Assembly (NCBI GenBank): GCA_020284085.1
Contig: JACEVL010000145.1
Coordinates: forward strand, 1,049,983-1,113,982
From: Aporrectodea caliginosa
Lineage: Eukaryota > Annelida > Clitellata > Crassiclitellata > Lumbricidae
Direction: 5' to 3'
Length of the DNA: 64,000 nt
In this document: one piece after another, positions 63,836-64,000 of the stretch
Layout: each line of letters opens with the position of its first letter
How positions within the stretch are numbered: the first letter of the stretch is position 1
The notes under the pieces: model-generated
Databases searched by the model: none
Told to the model about the DNA's origin: nothing
Seen by the model: only the letters and a program-made list of their open reading frames with translations
Translations under genes and position numbers: made by a program

Positions 63836-64000
63836 GAAGACGACGCCAAAAGAAAACATTCTGTACCGGTAACAGGAGAAGCACTGAGAAGAACGAAGTT
63901 GAATACGCAGAGGAAAGAGGAACAGCTACCAAAAAGTAAAAACGAAGCCAAAGACAACAAACCTTTTAAACATATAACGCTATTATAATACATGTAGTTT

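Overview
This is a window of animal nuclear DNA, AT-rich and without any convincing intact host gene. The transposons point to an invertebrate metazoan (mollusc, annelid or cnidarian type), but I cannot name a species from the sequence. Almost everything that can be explained is mobile: non-LTR retrotransposons of four kinds (an I-type element with RNase H, CR1/L2-like, RTE-like, and a family with a CTTA tail), tRNA-derived SINEs, cut-and-paste elements (hAT-like with 8-bp target duplications, piggyBac-like with TTAA), one Polinton-type DNA polymerase fragment, and long microsatellites. No CRISPR array, rRNA or intact tRNA gene was seen.

Layout. 0-6 kb: old repeats, a 1.1-kb hAT (3681-4785) and SINE copies. 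6.4-7.5 kb: a piggyBac relic. 7.5-13.7 kb: a dispersed hairpin-bearing repeat, an RTE-like 3' end, a hAT-like end, a perfect palindrome and a piggyBac MITE. 13.7-15.4 kb: a broken CR1/L2-like LINE. 16-20.5 kb: dense hairpin units and a dimeric SINE. 20.6-26.15 kb: an I-type LINE with an intact 1258-residue ORF2, a twin-primed inversion of ORF1 and an 11-bp target duplication. 26.9-31.9 kb: a second piggyBac MITE and more hairpin units. 32.1-35.3 kb: two hATs about 230 bp apart, apparently inside one older open reading frame. 37-42.5 kb: LINE 3' ends and microsatellites. 43.0-50.2 kb: a nest in which an RTE-like LINE, fused in frame to a Polinton-type polymerase fragment, is interrupted by two DNA transposons. 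50.2-61.5 kb: hairpin units mostly in the opposite orientation, a second dimeric SINE and a short retrocopy with a 13-bp target duplication. 61.5-63.1 kb: a last hAT.

The main signal is a dispersed two-tier stem-loop, about 38 nt long, present in at least 40 copies on both strands. It has an outer stem of 6-7 bp, an inner stem of 3-5 bp, a 7-nt loop (often CTTTGTT) and a 3' GTTAAAC. The stems change in a compensated way between copies. One copy ends the full-length I-type LINE and another ends a 171-bp retrocopy flanked by a perfect 13-bp duplication. I read it as the 3' recognition hairpin of one or more LINE/SINE families whose truncated copies, in same-orientation runs, built much of this window. 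The TTAA inside GTTTAAC was also the landing site of two piggyBac MITEs.
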